Source: Symmachiella macrocystis (GTDB lineage Bacteria; Planctomycetota; Planctomycetia; Planctomycetales; Planctomycetaceae). From it: a stretch of 64,000 nt of DNA. The stretch covers positions 1-64,000 of the forward strand of contig NZ_SJPP01000005.1 of NCBI RefSeq assembly GCF_007860075.1, in the 5' to 3' direction. Below are positions 37,336 through 44,997 of the stretch, one piece after another; positions within the stretch are counted from its first letter, which is position 1; the number at the start of each line of letters is the position of its first letter. The notes under the pieces were generated by a model, which saw only the letters and a program-made list of their open reading frames with translations, did no database searches and had not been told where the DNA came from. The position numbers and the translations under genes are program-made.

Positions 37336-38515
37336 GTGGAGTGAAAAAGAAGGCGATCAGCGTTTCGACCGGTTCAAATTAATCTCCTGGTGGGACCAAC
37401 AACGATTGGCCGAGGCGAACGTGTTGGTAATCGGTGCCGGGGCGCTTGGCAACGAAATTCTTAAAAATCTGGCGCTGCTCGGAATCGGTCAAGTGTTTGT
37501 CGCCGATTTGGATTCGATTGAGAATTCCAATTTATCTCGATGCGTTCTGTTTCGTGCTGAGGATGAAGGACGTCGAAAATGCGACGTGGCGGCCGGACGG
37601 GCGTCTGAAATTTATCCGGATATGAAGATTCAGCCGTTTTTCGGCAATGTGGTTTACGATTTGGGGTTAGGTGTCTTTCGCTGGGCTGACGTGATTTTGT
37701 GCGGTTTAGATAATCGCGAAGCCCGTGTGGCCATTAACCGTGCCGCTGCCCGTGCAGGCAAGGTCTGGATTGACGGCGCGATTGAACGATTGGACGGTGT
37801 GGCGCGCGTGTTCGATCCGGCATGTGGTCCGTGCTATGAGTGCACAATGAGCGAAGTCGACTGGAAAATGTTAGAAGCACGGAGGAGTTGTGCGCTACTC
37901 TCGCGAGATGAAATGAATCAAGGAAAGGTCCCAACGACGCCGACAACCGCTTCGATTATCGCAGGAATTCAATGCCAAGAAGCGGTCAAGCTACTGCACG
38001 GTCTCGATGTGCTTTCCGGGCAGGGATTCGTTTTCGACGGTTCGAACCATCAGAGTTATGTCGTCGACTACACGCAGCGGAGCGAATGCCCATCGCATGA
38101 TCCCTATCAGCCCATTGTCCGGGAGTCATGGAGCGTCTCCGACATCACTGCAAGTGACATGTTGCAACGCGTTCGCAGAGATCTAGGGCCGACGGCTGTG
38201 GTCGAATTCAACAACGACCTATTAGAATCGTTACGTTGTCCAGAGTGTGAGAACGAAGAAATGATGTTTTCCTCGTTGGGGTGCGTCAATGAACGAAAAG
38301 GCCGCTGTACGTCATGTGGGGCAGACCGGATCCCGCAAACATTCCATACCCTCAACGGCCAAGAAAAGTTTTTGGATCGGACACTCAAAGATTTGGGTGT
38401 CCCGGAATGGGATATTATCGGAGGCCGTTCTGGCCTAGAACAAAAGTATTATGAGTTTGGCGGCGACCAGGATTCCGTATTGGGGCCTCTAGGTGGGACT
38501 GATCATTCCCGATGA
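37319..38515 (+). CDS. E1-like ThiF-family adenylating enzyme with C-terminal zinc ribbon
   Basis: An enzyme of about 398 residues expected to adenylate the C-terminus of the ubiquitin-like protein and hold it as a thioester. The Rossmann domain starts with VLVIGAGALGNEIL (Gly39, Gly41, Gly44); DLDSIENSNLSR carries the nucleotide-binding Asp and the Arg finger. A zinc pair lies in CGPCYEC, and Cys191 in ARRSCALLS is at the position of the MoeB/E1 active cysteine, followed by TTASIIAGIQCQEAVKLL. The C-terminal 100 residues add a zinc ribbon (CPEC...CTSC), unusual for MoeB. The start is uncertain: TTG at 37319 overlaps the first gene by 17 bases, while ATG at 37217 would overlap by 119. Confidence 0.88.
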   Translation: MAISIKWSEKEGDQRFDRFKLISWWDQQRLAEANVLVIGAGALGNEILKNLALLGIGQVFVADLDSIENSNLSRCVLFRAEDEGRRKCDVAAGRASEIYPDMKIQPFFGNVVYDLGLGVFRWADVILCGLDNREARVAINRAAARAGKVWIDGAIERLDGVARVFDPACGPCYECTMSEVDWKMLEARRSCALLSRDEMNQGKVPTTPTTASIIAGIQCQEAVKLLHGLDVLSGQGFVFDGSNHQSYVVDYTQRSECPSHDPYQPIVRESWSVSDITASDMLQRVRRDLGPTAVVEFNNDLLESLRCPECENEEMMFSSLGCVNERKGRCTSCGADRIPQTFHTLNGQEKFLDRTLKDLGVPEWDIIGGRSGLEQKYYEFGGDQDSVLGPLGGTDHSR

Positions 38516-38581
38516 ATTACCACAAAGTTGCTTTCGGTTGATCGCGCTGCGACACACAACGGGAAAGACGCGGGAGTCAGC

Positions 38582-39703
38582 ATGACAGATTCGAGTATGA
38601 GTTTGCCCGACGTCCGGCAAATTGTGTTGGAAGAATTGCCTCAAGCGGATTTTCCCGTCAACCTATCTGAGGATTTTCGCGTCCACTTCACTGAGAAATG
38701 CCATGTGTCTATTCTGGCTCATGCTGAAGAGGATACGTCCGTCGAAATCTGTGGTGTACTGGTGGGAGGAGTACAGCACGATGCACACGGCCCCTTCGCA
38801 TTGATCTCTGAACACATTCGTGCCGACGCCGCTACGAGTAAGTTCGCTGAAGTGACGTTTACCCACGAAGCCTGGTCAAAAATCAATGCGGAGATGGATT
38901 CACGGTATAGTGATTTGAGCATCGTCGGCTGGTACCACACACACCCAGACTTTGGAATATTTCTGTCGGACCGAGATGAATTCATTCACCAGAATTTCTT
39001 TTCCGGTGCCAGTCAAATCGCTCACGTGGTCGATCCGATTCGTAAGACCGAGGGCGTCTTTGTCTGGCGCGAGGGCAAGCCACATCTCTGTTCCCATTTT
39101 TGGGTCGGCGACGAAATCCGCGCGGAAACCCAGCGCGAAACAGCGGCCGGCCAATCGCCGCCACAGCCCGGTGCTCCCGAGGCGGTCGTTGCGCGGGTTG
39201 AAAACGCCGCACCGGGGCCGTTGTACTTTTGGATGTGTATGGCGCTGGTGTTTCTTCTGGGCTATATGCTATCAGGCATACTTTCGAATCGGCGATCCAA
39301 TTGGGAGCAACGGATGATCTTCCGTGGCGTCGTTCAGGAATATGGAATTATCAAGAATCTGCGACCAGGACTGAAACGGCACCTGGACGCCGTCGACTCG
39401 GGCTTGGGGTTGGCGACTTTGGAGATTGAAAAACTATCCAAGGAGCATGCATTACTGGCAGGTGATGAAAAGAACAAGATTCGCAAGCAATGGCGCACGG
39501 TGCTCAATACGGTCGCAAAAAGTCAAAAACAACTGGACGTGATTGAAGCGACATATTGTCTCACAAACGAAGAATCTGAAATCGTTGAAGGCCTGCTCAA
39601 ACAAATTCTCACCGACGCCGCTCCCCAGCCCGCCTCGCCCAAGTCGCCAAGCGAGCAGAAAACGAGCGAATCCTCGTCATCCGATAAACCACCAGCGGAG
39701 TGA
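38582..39703 (+). CDS. Membrane-anchored JAMM (JAB/MPN) isopeptidase
   Basis: A 373-residue protein with an N-terminal JAB domain (about 30-175). The zinc-metalloprotease signature is complete: Glu55 (SVEICGVLVGG), His119-x-His121, Ser129 and Asp132 in GWYHTHPDFGIFLSDRD, with exact H-x-H-x7-S-x2-D spacing. A Pro-rich linker leads to one membrane segment (about 214-234, YFWMCMALVFLLGYMLSGIL), then a ~100-residue helical region and a Ser/Pro tail. It should cut the ubiquitin-like protein from conjugates or trim its tail. I chose the ATG at 38582, six bases after GGGAG; upstream codons lack an RBS. Confidence 0.9.
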   Translation: MTDSSMSLPDVRQIVLEELPQADFPVNLSEDFRVHFTEKCHVSILAHAEEDTSVEICGVLVGGVQHDAHGPFALISEHIRADAATSKFAEVTFTHEAWSKINAEMDSRYSDLSIVGWYHTHPDFGIFLSDRDEFIHQNFFSGASQIAHVVDPIRKTEGVFVWREGKPHLCSHFWVGDEIRAETQRETAAGQSPPQPGAPEAVVARVENAAPGPLYFWMCMALVFLLGYMLSGILSNRRSNWEQRMIFRGVVQEYGIIKNLRPGLKRHLDAVDSGLGLATLEIEKLSKEHALLAGDEKNKIRKQWRTVLNTVAKSQKQLDVIEATYCLTNEESEIVEGLLKQILTDAAPQPASPKSPSEQKTSESSSSDKPPAE

Positions 39704-39709
39704 ACTGAA

Positions 39710-40783
39710 ATGCCTGCCCCGAATCAGCCAATCCGCATCCACCAAGATGACCTGCATTCTCCAAGTGTGGAGGAATCTCTACAGCAGCAGGCGCATCTGG
39801 GCCGCGACGTTGGCGAGATGGCGCCACAATCGTGGCTGGTTCGAACACTTTTTTCCAGTTGGTTCTATCTGTCAGTGACGAGCGGCTTGGGGGCGTTTGT
39901 TGCCTGGATGATTCTGGAGCCTTTCTTTGACGACTCAATGGCAGGTCAAGACGACGTCGAAATTGTCAACTTGCTTCTGTTCCCTACTGTTGCCGGATTC
40001 ATTGGCCTGTTTTTGGGAGCTGCCGAAGGAATCATGTGCCGCAATGCAAGCCGTGCCGTGATCAGCGGTGCGATTGGGCTGGGAGTTGGCTTTGGGGGTG
40101 GTTTGATTGCTTTGGTTGCCGCTGGCTGTATTTTTACAGTGATGACATCCATCGCACTGGAGTTTTGGGAAAATCCACAGGACGATGAAATGCCAACCGG
40201 ATTTGCTCTGTTAATCCTTATGATGGGTCGGGCAGCAGCCTGGGCCGTTGCAAGTATTCCTGCTGGATTAGGTCAGGGCATCGCGATCCGCCAGAAAAAA
40301 GTGGTCCTCAACGGAGTTGTGGGAGGAGTGCTGGGCGGGTTAGTGGGAGGATTGTTATTCGATCCGATTAGTCTGCTATTTGTCACTGATGACGGTGAGG
40401 CCAGTTTAAGCCGAGCCATTGGGTTAACATGCATAGGACTCTCGGTCGGCCTATTTGTCGGCTTAGTCGAAGGCTGGACGAAGACAGCCTGGTTGCTGAT
40501 GCAAAAGGGGCCATTGGCCGGAAAGCAGTTTGTAATGTATCGCGATACCACAGTGCTCGGCAGTTCACCCAAAGCCGACATTTATTTGTTCAAAGACGAT
40601 GTGATTGAACCGCGACACGCGCTGATTCATAACCGGGGTGGACGTTTTGAACTTGAAGATTGCCAAACCCCTGATGGGACCTACGTCAACGGGATTCCGA
40701 TCAAACGGCACGTCTTGCACGCGGGCGATCAAATCGGCCTCGGCAAAACCGTATTGGAGTTTTCAGTAAAAGAAAAAGTATAG
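39710..40783 (+). CDS. Multi-pass membrane protein with C-terminal FHA domain
   Basis: A 357-residue protein. After a polar start (1-42), about six or seven hydrophobic, Gly-rich segments run to residue 255 (SGLGAFVAWMILEPFF, VAGFIGLFLGAAEGI, GVVGGVLGGLVGGLL, GLSVGLFVGLVEGW). The last ~90 residues are an FHA domain (TTVLGSSPKADIYLF, DVIEPRHALI, DGTYVNGIPI, GDQIGLGKTVLEF), which binds phosphothreonine. It would bring a phosphorylated partner to the membrane next to the conjugation machinery. No kinase gene lies in this run. The gene starts six bases after the JAMM gene. Confidence 0.85.
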   Translation: MPAPNQPIRIHQDDLHSPSVEESLQQQAHLGRDVGEMAPQSWLVRTLFSSWFYLSVTSGLGAFVAWMILEPFFDDSMAGQDDVEIVNLLLFPTVAGFIGLFLGAAEGIMCRNASRAVISGAIGLGVGFGGGLIALVAAGCIFTVMTSIALEFWENPQDDEMPTGFALLILMMGRAAAWAVASIPAGLGQGIAIRQKKVVLNGVVGGVLGGLVGGLLFDPISLLFVTDDGEASLSRAIGLTCIGLSVGLFVGLVEGWTKTAWLLMQKGPLAGKQFVMYRDTTVLGSSPKADIYLFKDDVIEPRHALIHNRGGRFELEDCQTPDGTYVNGIPIKRHVLHAGDQIGLGKTVLEFSVKEKV

Positions 40784-40813
40784 GTTGATCATTCACATCT
40801 TTAGGAGCCGGTC

Positions 40814-41350
40814 GTGATTGAATTTGAGTGTCCAACATGTGGGAAAGCATTGAAAGTCCGTGAATCCTCCGCTGGCAAGACGGGGAAATGCCCCGATTGT
40901 AACGGAAAGATCCAAGTCCCGGACGCCGTGTATGATGCCGAAGAGGTCGAGTCCTACTCAACGCAGGGCGACGACGATTTCTCTTCGTTTGACGGCTATG
41001 AAAACGCCGGAACTCCGATCCCACGTGAAGAGGCCGAAGGCGCTTTCCGACATCCGTGCCCGGTTTGCGGAGAGATGATTAAAGACTCAGCCGTCAAATG
41101 CCGCTATTGCGGAGAAATCTTTGACGAGACACTCAAGAAGAAGGAGAGCCGTCATTCGGATGAGGATGCCGATTTGACGACGGGCGACTGGGTGTTTTGC
41201 ATTATATGTAGCGGAATCGCCTGTATCTTTGGCATTGTTTATATGATTCAGGGAAAGCCCAAAGGGATCAAAATGGTCGGCATCTCTTTTGTAATGCAAA
41301 TCGTTTGGGGAATTGTCCGAGTAATTCTTGAAGCAGCAGCGAATCGTTAA
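40814..41350 (+). CDS. Zinc-ribbon membrane protein
   Basis: A 178-residue protein with two zinc ribbons and two membrane segments. Ribbon one: Cys6, Cys9, Cys26, Cys29 (FECPTCGKAL, GKCPDCNGKI), of the MJ0042-like kind also seen at the end of the E2 gene product. An acidic linker follows, then ribbon two (PCPVCGEMIKDSAVKCRYCG), close in sequence to the ribbon in the next gene. Membrane segments are at about 128-147 and 155-173. The GTG start follows TAGGAG. It may be an adaptor; no enzyme motif is present. Confidence 0.8.
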   Translation: MIEFECPTCGKALKVRESSAGKTGKCPDCNGKIQVPDAVYDAEEVESYSTQGDDDFSSFDGYENAGTPIPREEAEGAFRHPCPVCGEMIKDSAVKCRYCGEIFDETLKKKESRHSDEDADLTTGDWVFCIICSGIACIFGIVYMIQGKPKGIKMVGISFVMQIVWGIVRVILEAAANR

Positions 41351-41367
41351 AAAGAGGTGGAAACAAC

Positions 41368-41475
41368 CACAGAGACCGCACAGAGACCGCACAGAGACCG
41401 CACAGAGACCGCACAGAGACCGCACAGAGACCGCACAGAGACCGCACAGAGACCGCACAGAGACCGCACAGAGAC
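41368..41475 (+). repeat. Tandem array of an 11-bp unit
   Basis: CACAGAGACCG is repeated nine times without error from 41368 to 41466, and a tenth copy breaks off after CACAGAGAC at 41475. The array fills most of the 140-base gap between two genes of the ubiquitin-like operon and ends 15 bases before the next ATG. An 11-bp period is close to one DNA turn. Confidence 0.95.
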
Positions 41476-41490
41476 TTAGGCTGACCAGCA

Positions 41491-42201
41491 ATGTCAAACA
41501 TCATTCAATGTGAGTGTGGGGCGAGTATACGATTGCCCTCTAATACAGAGAAACGCGCTCTGCGCTGCCCCAAATGCAAACAGGGCATTGCGCTGACCGT
41601 CCACGCGACAGCGCTGAAGACAGTACCAGTGGATGCAGGTGAAACAGTCGCAACCTGTTCGATATGTCAATCGTCAGCGCATGCGTCTGAACAGTTGGTC
41701 AGCTGCCCGCAATGCGATCAGATTCATCACCAGGAATGTTGGGCGGAAGTGGGGGGATGCGGGACTTATGGTTGTAGTGAAGCCCCCGCACATGAGAAAG
41801 ATGTGAGTTCTTCTCAGACGCAGCGTTCTGGGTGGGGGGATGAGAAAACGTGTCCTGCTTGCTCTGAATCGATCAAGTCGATTGCATTACGATGCCGTTA
41901 TTGCGGCACCGACTTCAATACCGTTGACCCTTTGACTGTGAAAGATTTGCGGCGGCAGGTGAAGCATGAGTCGGCGGTCGGAGATTTGCGAAATTGGACC
42001 ATTGCCATTTTTGTCATGAGCTTGATCGGGTGTTTTGCCCCCATCATGATATTCGTGGCCTTCGGTGTATTACTGAACAAACGCAAGGAATTAAAAGCAG
42101 CCGGCCCGATTTACTTGGTATTGTGTTATTCCGCGGCGATTCTGTCTGCGATATACTCATTTTTGATGCTTGCGTTTGCGATAATAAGCGGACTGAATTA
42201 A
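41491..42201 (+). CDS. Membrane protein with zinc ribbons and a RING-like domain (candidate E3)
   Basis: A 236-residue protein. A first ribbon uses Cys7, Cys9, Cys26, Cys29. Next comes a binuclear treble-clef domain with Cys56, Cys59, Cys72, Cys75, His80, Cys83, Cys90 and Cys95, that is C-x2-C-x12-C-x2-C-x4-H-x2-C-x6-C-x4-C, the pattern of prokaryotic RING fingers. A second ribbon (CPACSESIKS, LRCRYCG) follows, and then two or three membrane segments (IAIFVMSLIGCFAPIMIFVA, LVLCYSAAILSAIYSFLMLA). With E1 and E2 in the run, it is the best candidate for an E3-type ligase or scaffold. No clear ribosome-binding site stands between the repeat array and the ATG. Confidence 0.82.
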   Translation: MSNIIQCECGASIRLPSNTEKRALRCPKCKQGIALTVHATALKTVPVDAGETVATCSICQSSAHASEQLVSCPQCDQIHHQECWAEVGGCGTYGCSEAPAHEKDVSSSQTQRSGWGDEKTCPACSESIKSIALRCRYCGTDFNTVDPLTVKDLRRQVKHESAVGDLRNWTIAIFVMSLIGCFAPIMIFVAFGVLLNKRKELKAAGPIYLVLCYSAAILSAIYSFLMLAFAIISGLN

Positions 42202-42217
42202 CCGACGAACCCGACTG

Positions 42218-43537
42218 TTGAATAAAGCCCGTCCAACATTGGATCAACCCCATAATAAATCACTGCTGGCTGGAAGCCGTGAGGCGGGAGTGCTTTGCCC
42301 CCACTGCCGAGGAGAGATCGAACTGGGCGAGATGGTCTCCATCTGCCAGGCATGTGGTCAAGTCCAGCATGAGAAATGTTTTCAGAATTGGGACACGTGC
42401 GGATCGTATCATTGTGCGCCGCAGCGACGTGTGGAATTGGCGGCGCAGCCATCTGACATCAAAATTACTTCCGGCGATCTAAAACGCGTGCATCCAGCGA
42501 AATCCGTATTTCATCCTCGCCGCCCACATGCCAATTCTGCTTCCGCAGCGGGAGTTTCGTCCGACCGGCCAGGGATGAATCGCTTGGCAGTCATTGCACT
42601 GGTGATAGCCCTGCTGGGAATTCCGTTATTCGGCCTTATCACCGGGTTAATGGCAATTGCGCTGGGGTGCATTGCTCTGGCGACACACAAACCCAATGCC
42701 CGCGGCGCCGGATTCGCTGTCTCTGGAATTCTGCTGGGCGTGGTTGATATGGCGGGTTGGGTCGTGTTTCTTGCCTTGTTCTTGAACGGCCGCGCCGAGA
42801 ATCATCAAGTGATCGAATTCGAACCGGACGCGGCTGAAATCGAGGCTGCCGCCCCACATATTCGCCGTGCGATCAAAGCAAACGTGTTGATTGAATCGCA
42901 CAACGGCATACCAGGATTTTCTGGAGGCTCGATCGGATCGGGAGTGATCCTCCGAATCCAAGACGGAGAAGCGTTGATCGTAACCAACCGGCATGTCATC
43001 GACGACGAGTATACAGGGGACGAGTTTCACGACACGAAACTGCCGACAGATATCGGCGAATTACGAATCAAGCTGATTGGGCAACTCTCGCAACCGGGAA
43101 AACTAGTCTGGATGGCTCCCGACGGGATCGACTTGGCGTTGTTAACCGTGCCTGTCTTGTCACCGGATGTGTTGCCTGCGGTTTGGGATGCTGCGGTTCC
43201 CCAACTGGCCGTGGGGGATGAAGTATTTGCGATTGGGAATCCTCACGGTTTGGGCTGGACACATACGAGCGGTGGGATTTCACAGTTTCGGTCCCTGGCC
43301 AGCGGCAATCGTAAAATTCGCGTGATTCAAATCAGCACCGCGATCAATTCCGGTAACAGCGGAGGAGGTCTTTACGATCAAGCTGGGAAATTGATTGGCA
43401 TCAATACCTGGAGCGATGACAAGCGATTTAGCGAGGGGCTTAGTTTTACCATCGCGTTTGAATCTCTGTTAGAATTGGCACCACATCCATTGGAGGGTTT
43501 TATCCCCCCTCAAATTGAGGCCTCAGACGCACTATGA
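42218..43537 (+). CDS. RING-like, membrane and trypsin-like serine protease fusion
   Basis: A 439-residue protein. Its N-terminal RING-like domain has ligands Cys27, Cys30, Cys43, Cys46, His51, Cys54, Cys61, Cys66, the same spacing as in the preceding gene. Two membrane segments follow (about 121-155 and 166-190). The C-terminal half is an HtrA/trypsin-like protease with His259 (VTNRHVID), Asp305 (DGIDLALL) and Ser381 (NSGNSGGGL), so the triad is complete; no PDZ domain is present. The start appears to be the TTG at 42218, since no ATG precedes the first zinc ligand. It joins a candidate ubiquitin-ligase module to proteolysis in one chain. Confidence 0.87.
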   Translation: MNKARPTLDQPHNKSLLAGSREAGVLCPHCRGEIELGEMVSICQACGQVQHEKCFQNWDTCGSYHCAPQRRVELAAQPSDIKITSGDLKRVHPAKSVFHPRRPHANSASAAGVSSDRPGMNRLAVIALVIALLGIPLFGLITGLMAIALGCIALATHKPNARGAGFAVSGILLGVVDMAGWVVFLALFLNGRAENHQVIEFEPDAAEIEAAAPHIRRAIKANVLIESHNGIPGFSGGSIGSGVILRIQDGEALIVTNRHVIDDEYTGDEFHDTKLPTDIGELRIKLIGQLSQPGKLVWMAPDGIDLALLTVPVLSPDVLPAVWDAAVPQLAVGDEVFAIGNPHGLGWTHTSGGISQFRSLASGNRKIRVIQISTAINSGNSGGGLYDQAGKLIGINTWSDDKRFSEGLSFTIAFESLLELAPHPLEGFIPPQIEASDAL

Positions 43538-44205
43538 GCAACGTACGACTGCGCCGATTGCAATCGGACTATGAGAAGTTGGGGAGTTTTATCAAGCAGC
43601 ATCCGAGGCTGACATTGATTCAAGCCGATGGTGATCCCCCCGAGAGATATCAACTGGAATACCGTATCCGCAGCATTCGACAAGTCGATGATGACGTTGA
43701 ATGGATAAAAAACCACACTGTAGAAATTTTGTTGCCACGGAACTATCCACGTGTCCCGCCCCAATGTCGGATGCTCACTCCGATATTTCACCCCAACATA
43801 GCGCCGCATGCCATCTGCGTAGGAGACCACTGGAGTGCGGGCGAACCATTGTGGTCGATCGTCGCTCGCATCGGCGAGATCATCGCCTATCAAAGCTACA
43901 ATACAAAAAGCCCCTTAAATGGCGAAGCGGCGCGGTGGGTCGACGAAAACAAAGTGCAACTGCCACTCGACCCGGTCAGTATGCTCCCCGAGGAGAAGGC
44001 ATCGCGATCCCGGAAGATAACCCGATCCGCTCAATCCGCGAAGGGCAAAGTCAAATCCACACATGTGTCGGAGCCAGCGACGCTTTCCGTCCCGTGCACG
44101 AATTGCCAAGCACGCTACAACGTGCCGGTTGATAAGGCCGGCAAACGTTTTCGTTGTAAACGTTGTCAAACTCTGATTCAAATCCCCGGCCAACCGGTTT
44201 CTTGA
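43534..44205 (+). CDS. E2 ubiquitin-conjugating-like enzyme with C-terminal zinc ribbon
   Basis: A 223-residue protein whose first ~145 residues have the UBC fold: VEILLPRNYPRVPPQCRMLT, then FHPNIAPHAICVGDHW with the HPN motif (86-88) and catalytic Cys95, then the Trp and helix region PLWSIVARIGEIIAYQSYN. It should take the modifier from the E1 and pass it to targets. A basic Ser/Lys linker leads to an MJ0042-type zinc ribbon (PCTNCQARYN, FRCKRCQTLIQI). Four-base overlap (ATGA) with the preceding gene. Confidence 0.9.
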   Translation: MSNVRLRRLQSDYEKLGSFIKQHPRLTLIQADGDPPERYQLEYRIRSIRQVDDDVEWIKNHTVEILLPRNYPRVPPQCRMLTPIFHPNIAPHAICVGDHWSAGEPLWSIVARIGEIIAYQSYNTKSPLNGEAARWVDENKVQLPLDPVSMLPEEKASRSRKITRSAQSAKGKVKSTHVSEPATLSVPCTNCQARYNVPVDKAGKRFRCKRCQTLIQIPGQPVS

Positions 44206-44642
44206 TGATTAACGATCGTATGGCACAGAACGGATTACGGATGCGCAATCGGCATCTCATGATGTTGACGACTGCAGCCGTTGTTGTCTGTTTGGCTTTT
44301 TTGCTCGAAGTACGCCCCGACCAAGGCGTTCAACTCCGCATGTTTAAAAGTCATCCGCTTCCCTCAAGTTGCATTTCGAGAGATGTGTTTGGTGTCGATT
44401 GTCCAGGTTGCGGCCTCACACGGAGTTTCGTGTATTTGTCGCACAACCAATGGGCGGAATCTTTAGCCGTACATCGTGTTGGGTGGGTGTTGGCCATAGC
44501 TGTGCTCCTCCAGTTTCCTTATCGCATCGCCGCACTGGCCTATCATAAAGATTATCCGATTGGCAAACCCTTTACGGTATGGTTTGCCTGGGGACTGATC
44601 GCGATGTTGATCGGGAATTGGATACTCGGATTCTGGCTGTGA
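44205..44642 (+). CDS. DUF2752 membrane protein
   Basis: A 145-residue protein of the DUF2752 family, recognised by DCPGCGLTRSFVYLSHNQW and three hydrophobic segments (LMMLTTAAVVVCLAFLLEV, GWVLAIAVLLQFPYRIAALA, WGLIAMLIGNWILGFWL). Its function is unknown. The TGATG junction with the E2 gene (one-base overlap) shows it is translated with the run, so it is probably part of the system or a passenger at its end. Confidence 0.82.
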   Translation: MINDRMAQNGLRMRNRHLMMLTTAAVVVCLAFLLEVRPDQGVQLRMFKSHPLPSSCISRDVFGVDCPGCGLTRSFVYLSHNQWAESLAVHRVGWVLAIAVLLQFPYRIAALAYHKDYPIGKPFTVWFAWGLIAMLIGNWILGFWL

Positions 44643-44997
44643 TCGCTGATAGGCAATAAATGTCGCTCAGCAGCGAGTACGTCTTGCAGTGCGTGCTGTT
44701 GCTCTGGAGTTATTTATTTCCACACGGCCGCATAAAATCACGATGGCCAAGACAAAAATGGGAAAGTTTATGAGTGCGCTTGCTGGATCAGGTTTCTTCT
44801 GACTGGCCGAGCCTGAAAACCCAGTAAATTCATTCCTCTATCTTCATGGATTCGGGATCGCGTTCCCAACCATACTACTGCCGATTTCATTTCACCGTTG
44901 GTATTAGCAACTGTATTCGGCCGAGGTGTAGTAGACCTGTGGATTTAGAGTAGGCAAGTTCCCACTACAAACGCGGCGTTATCCTCAAGGGCACATC
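44643..44997. other. Interval between the ubiquitin-like operon and the recombinase module; no gene seen
   Basis: 355 bases with no credible frame, tRNA or strong hairpin. One edge of the mobile island is probably here, but no attachment-site repeat was found by eye. Confidence 0.5.

Noticed and set aside
41368-41475. Possible CRISPR array
   Set aside because: Units are 11 bases with no spacers and no cas genes nearby; it is a simple tandem repeat.
41087-41497. Minus-strand frame with repeated Ser-Leu-Cys-Gly-Leu-Cys-Ala units
   Set aside because: The repeats come only from the 11-bp tandem array read backwards, and the rest lies antisense to a real gene.
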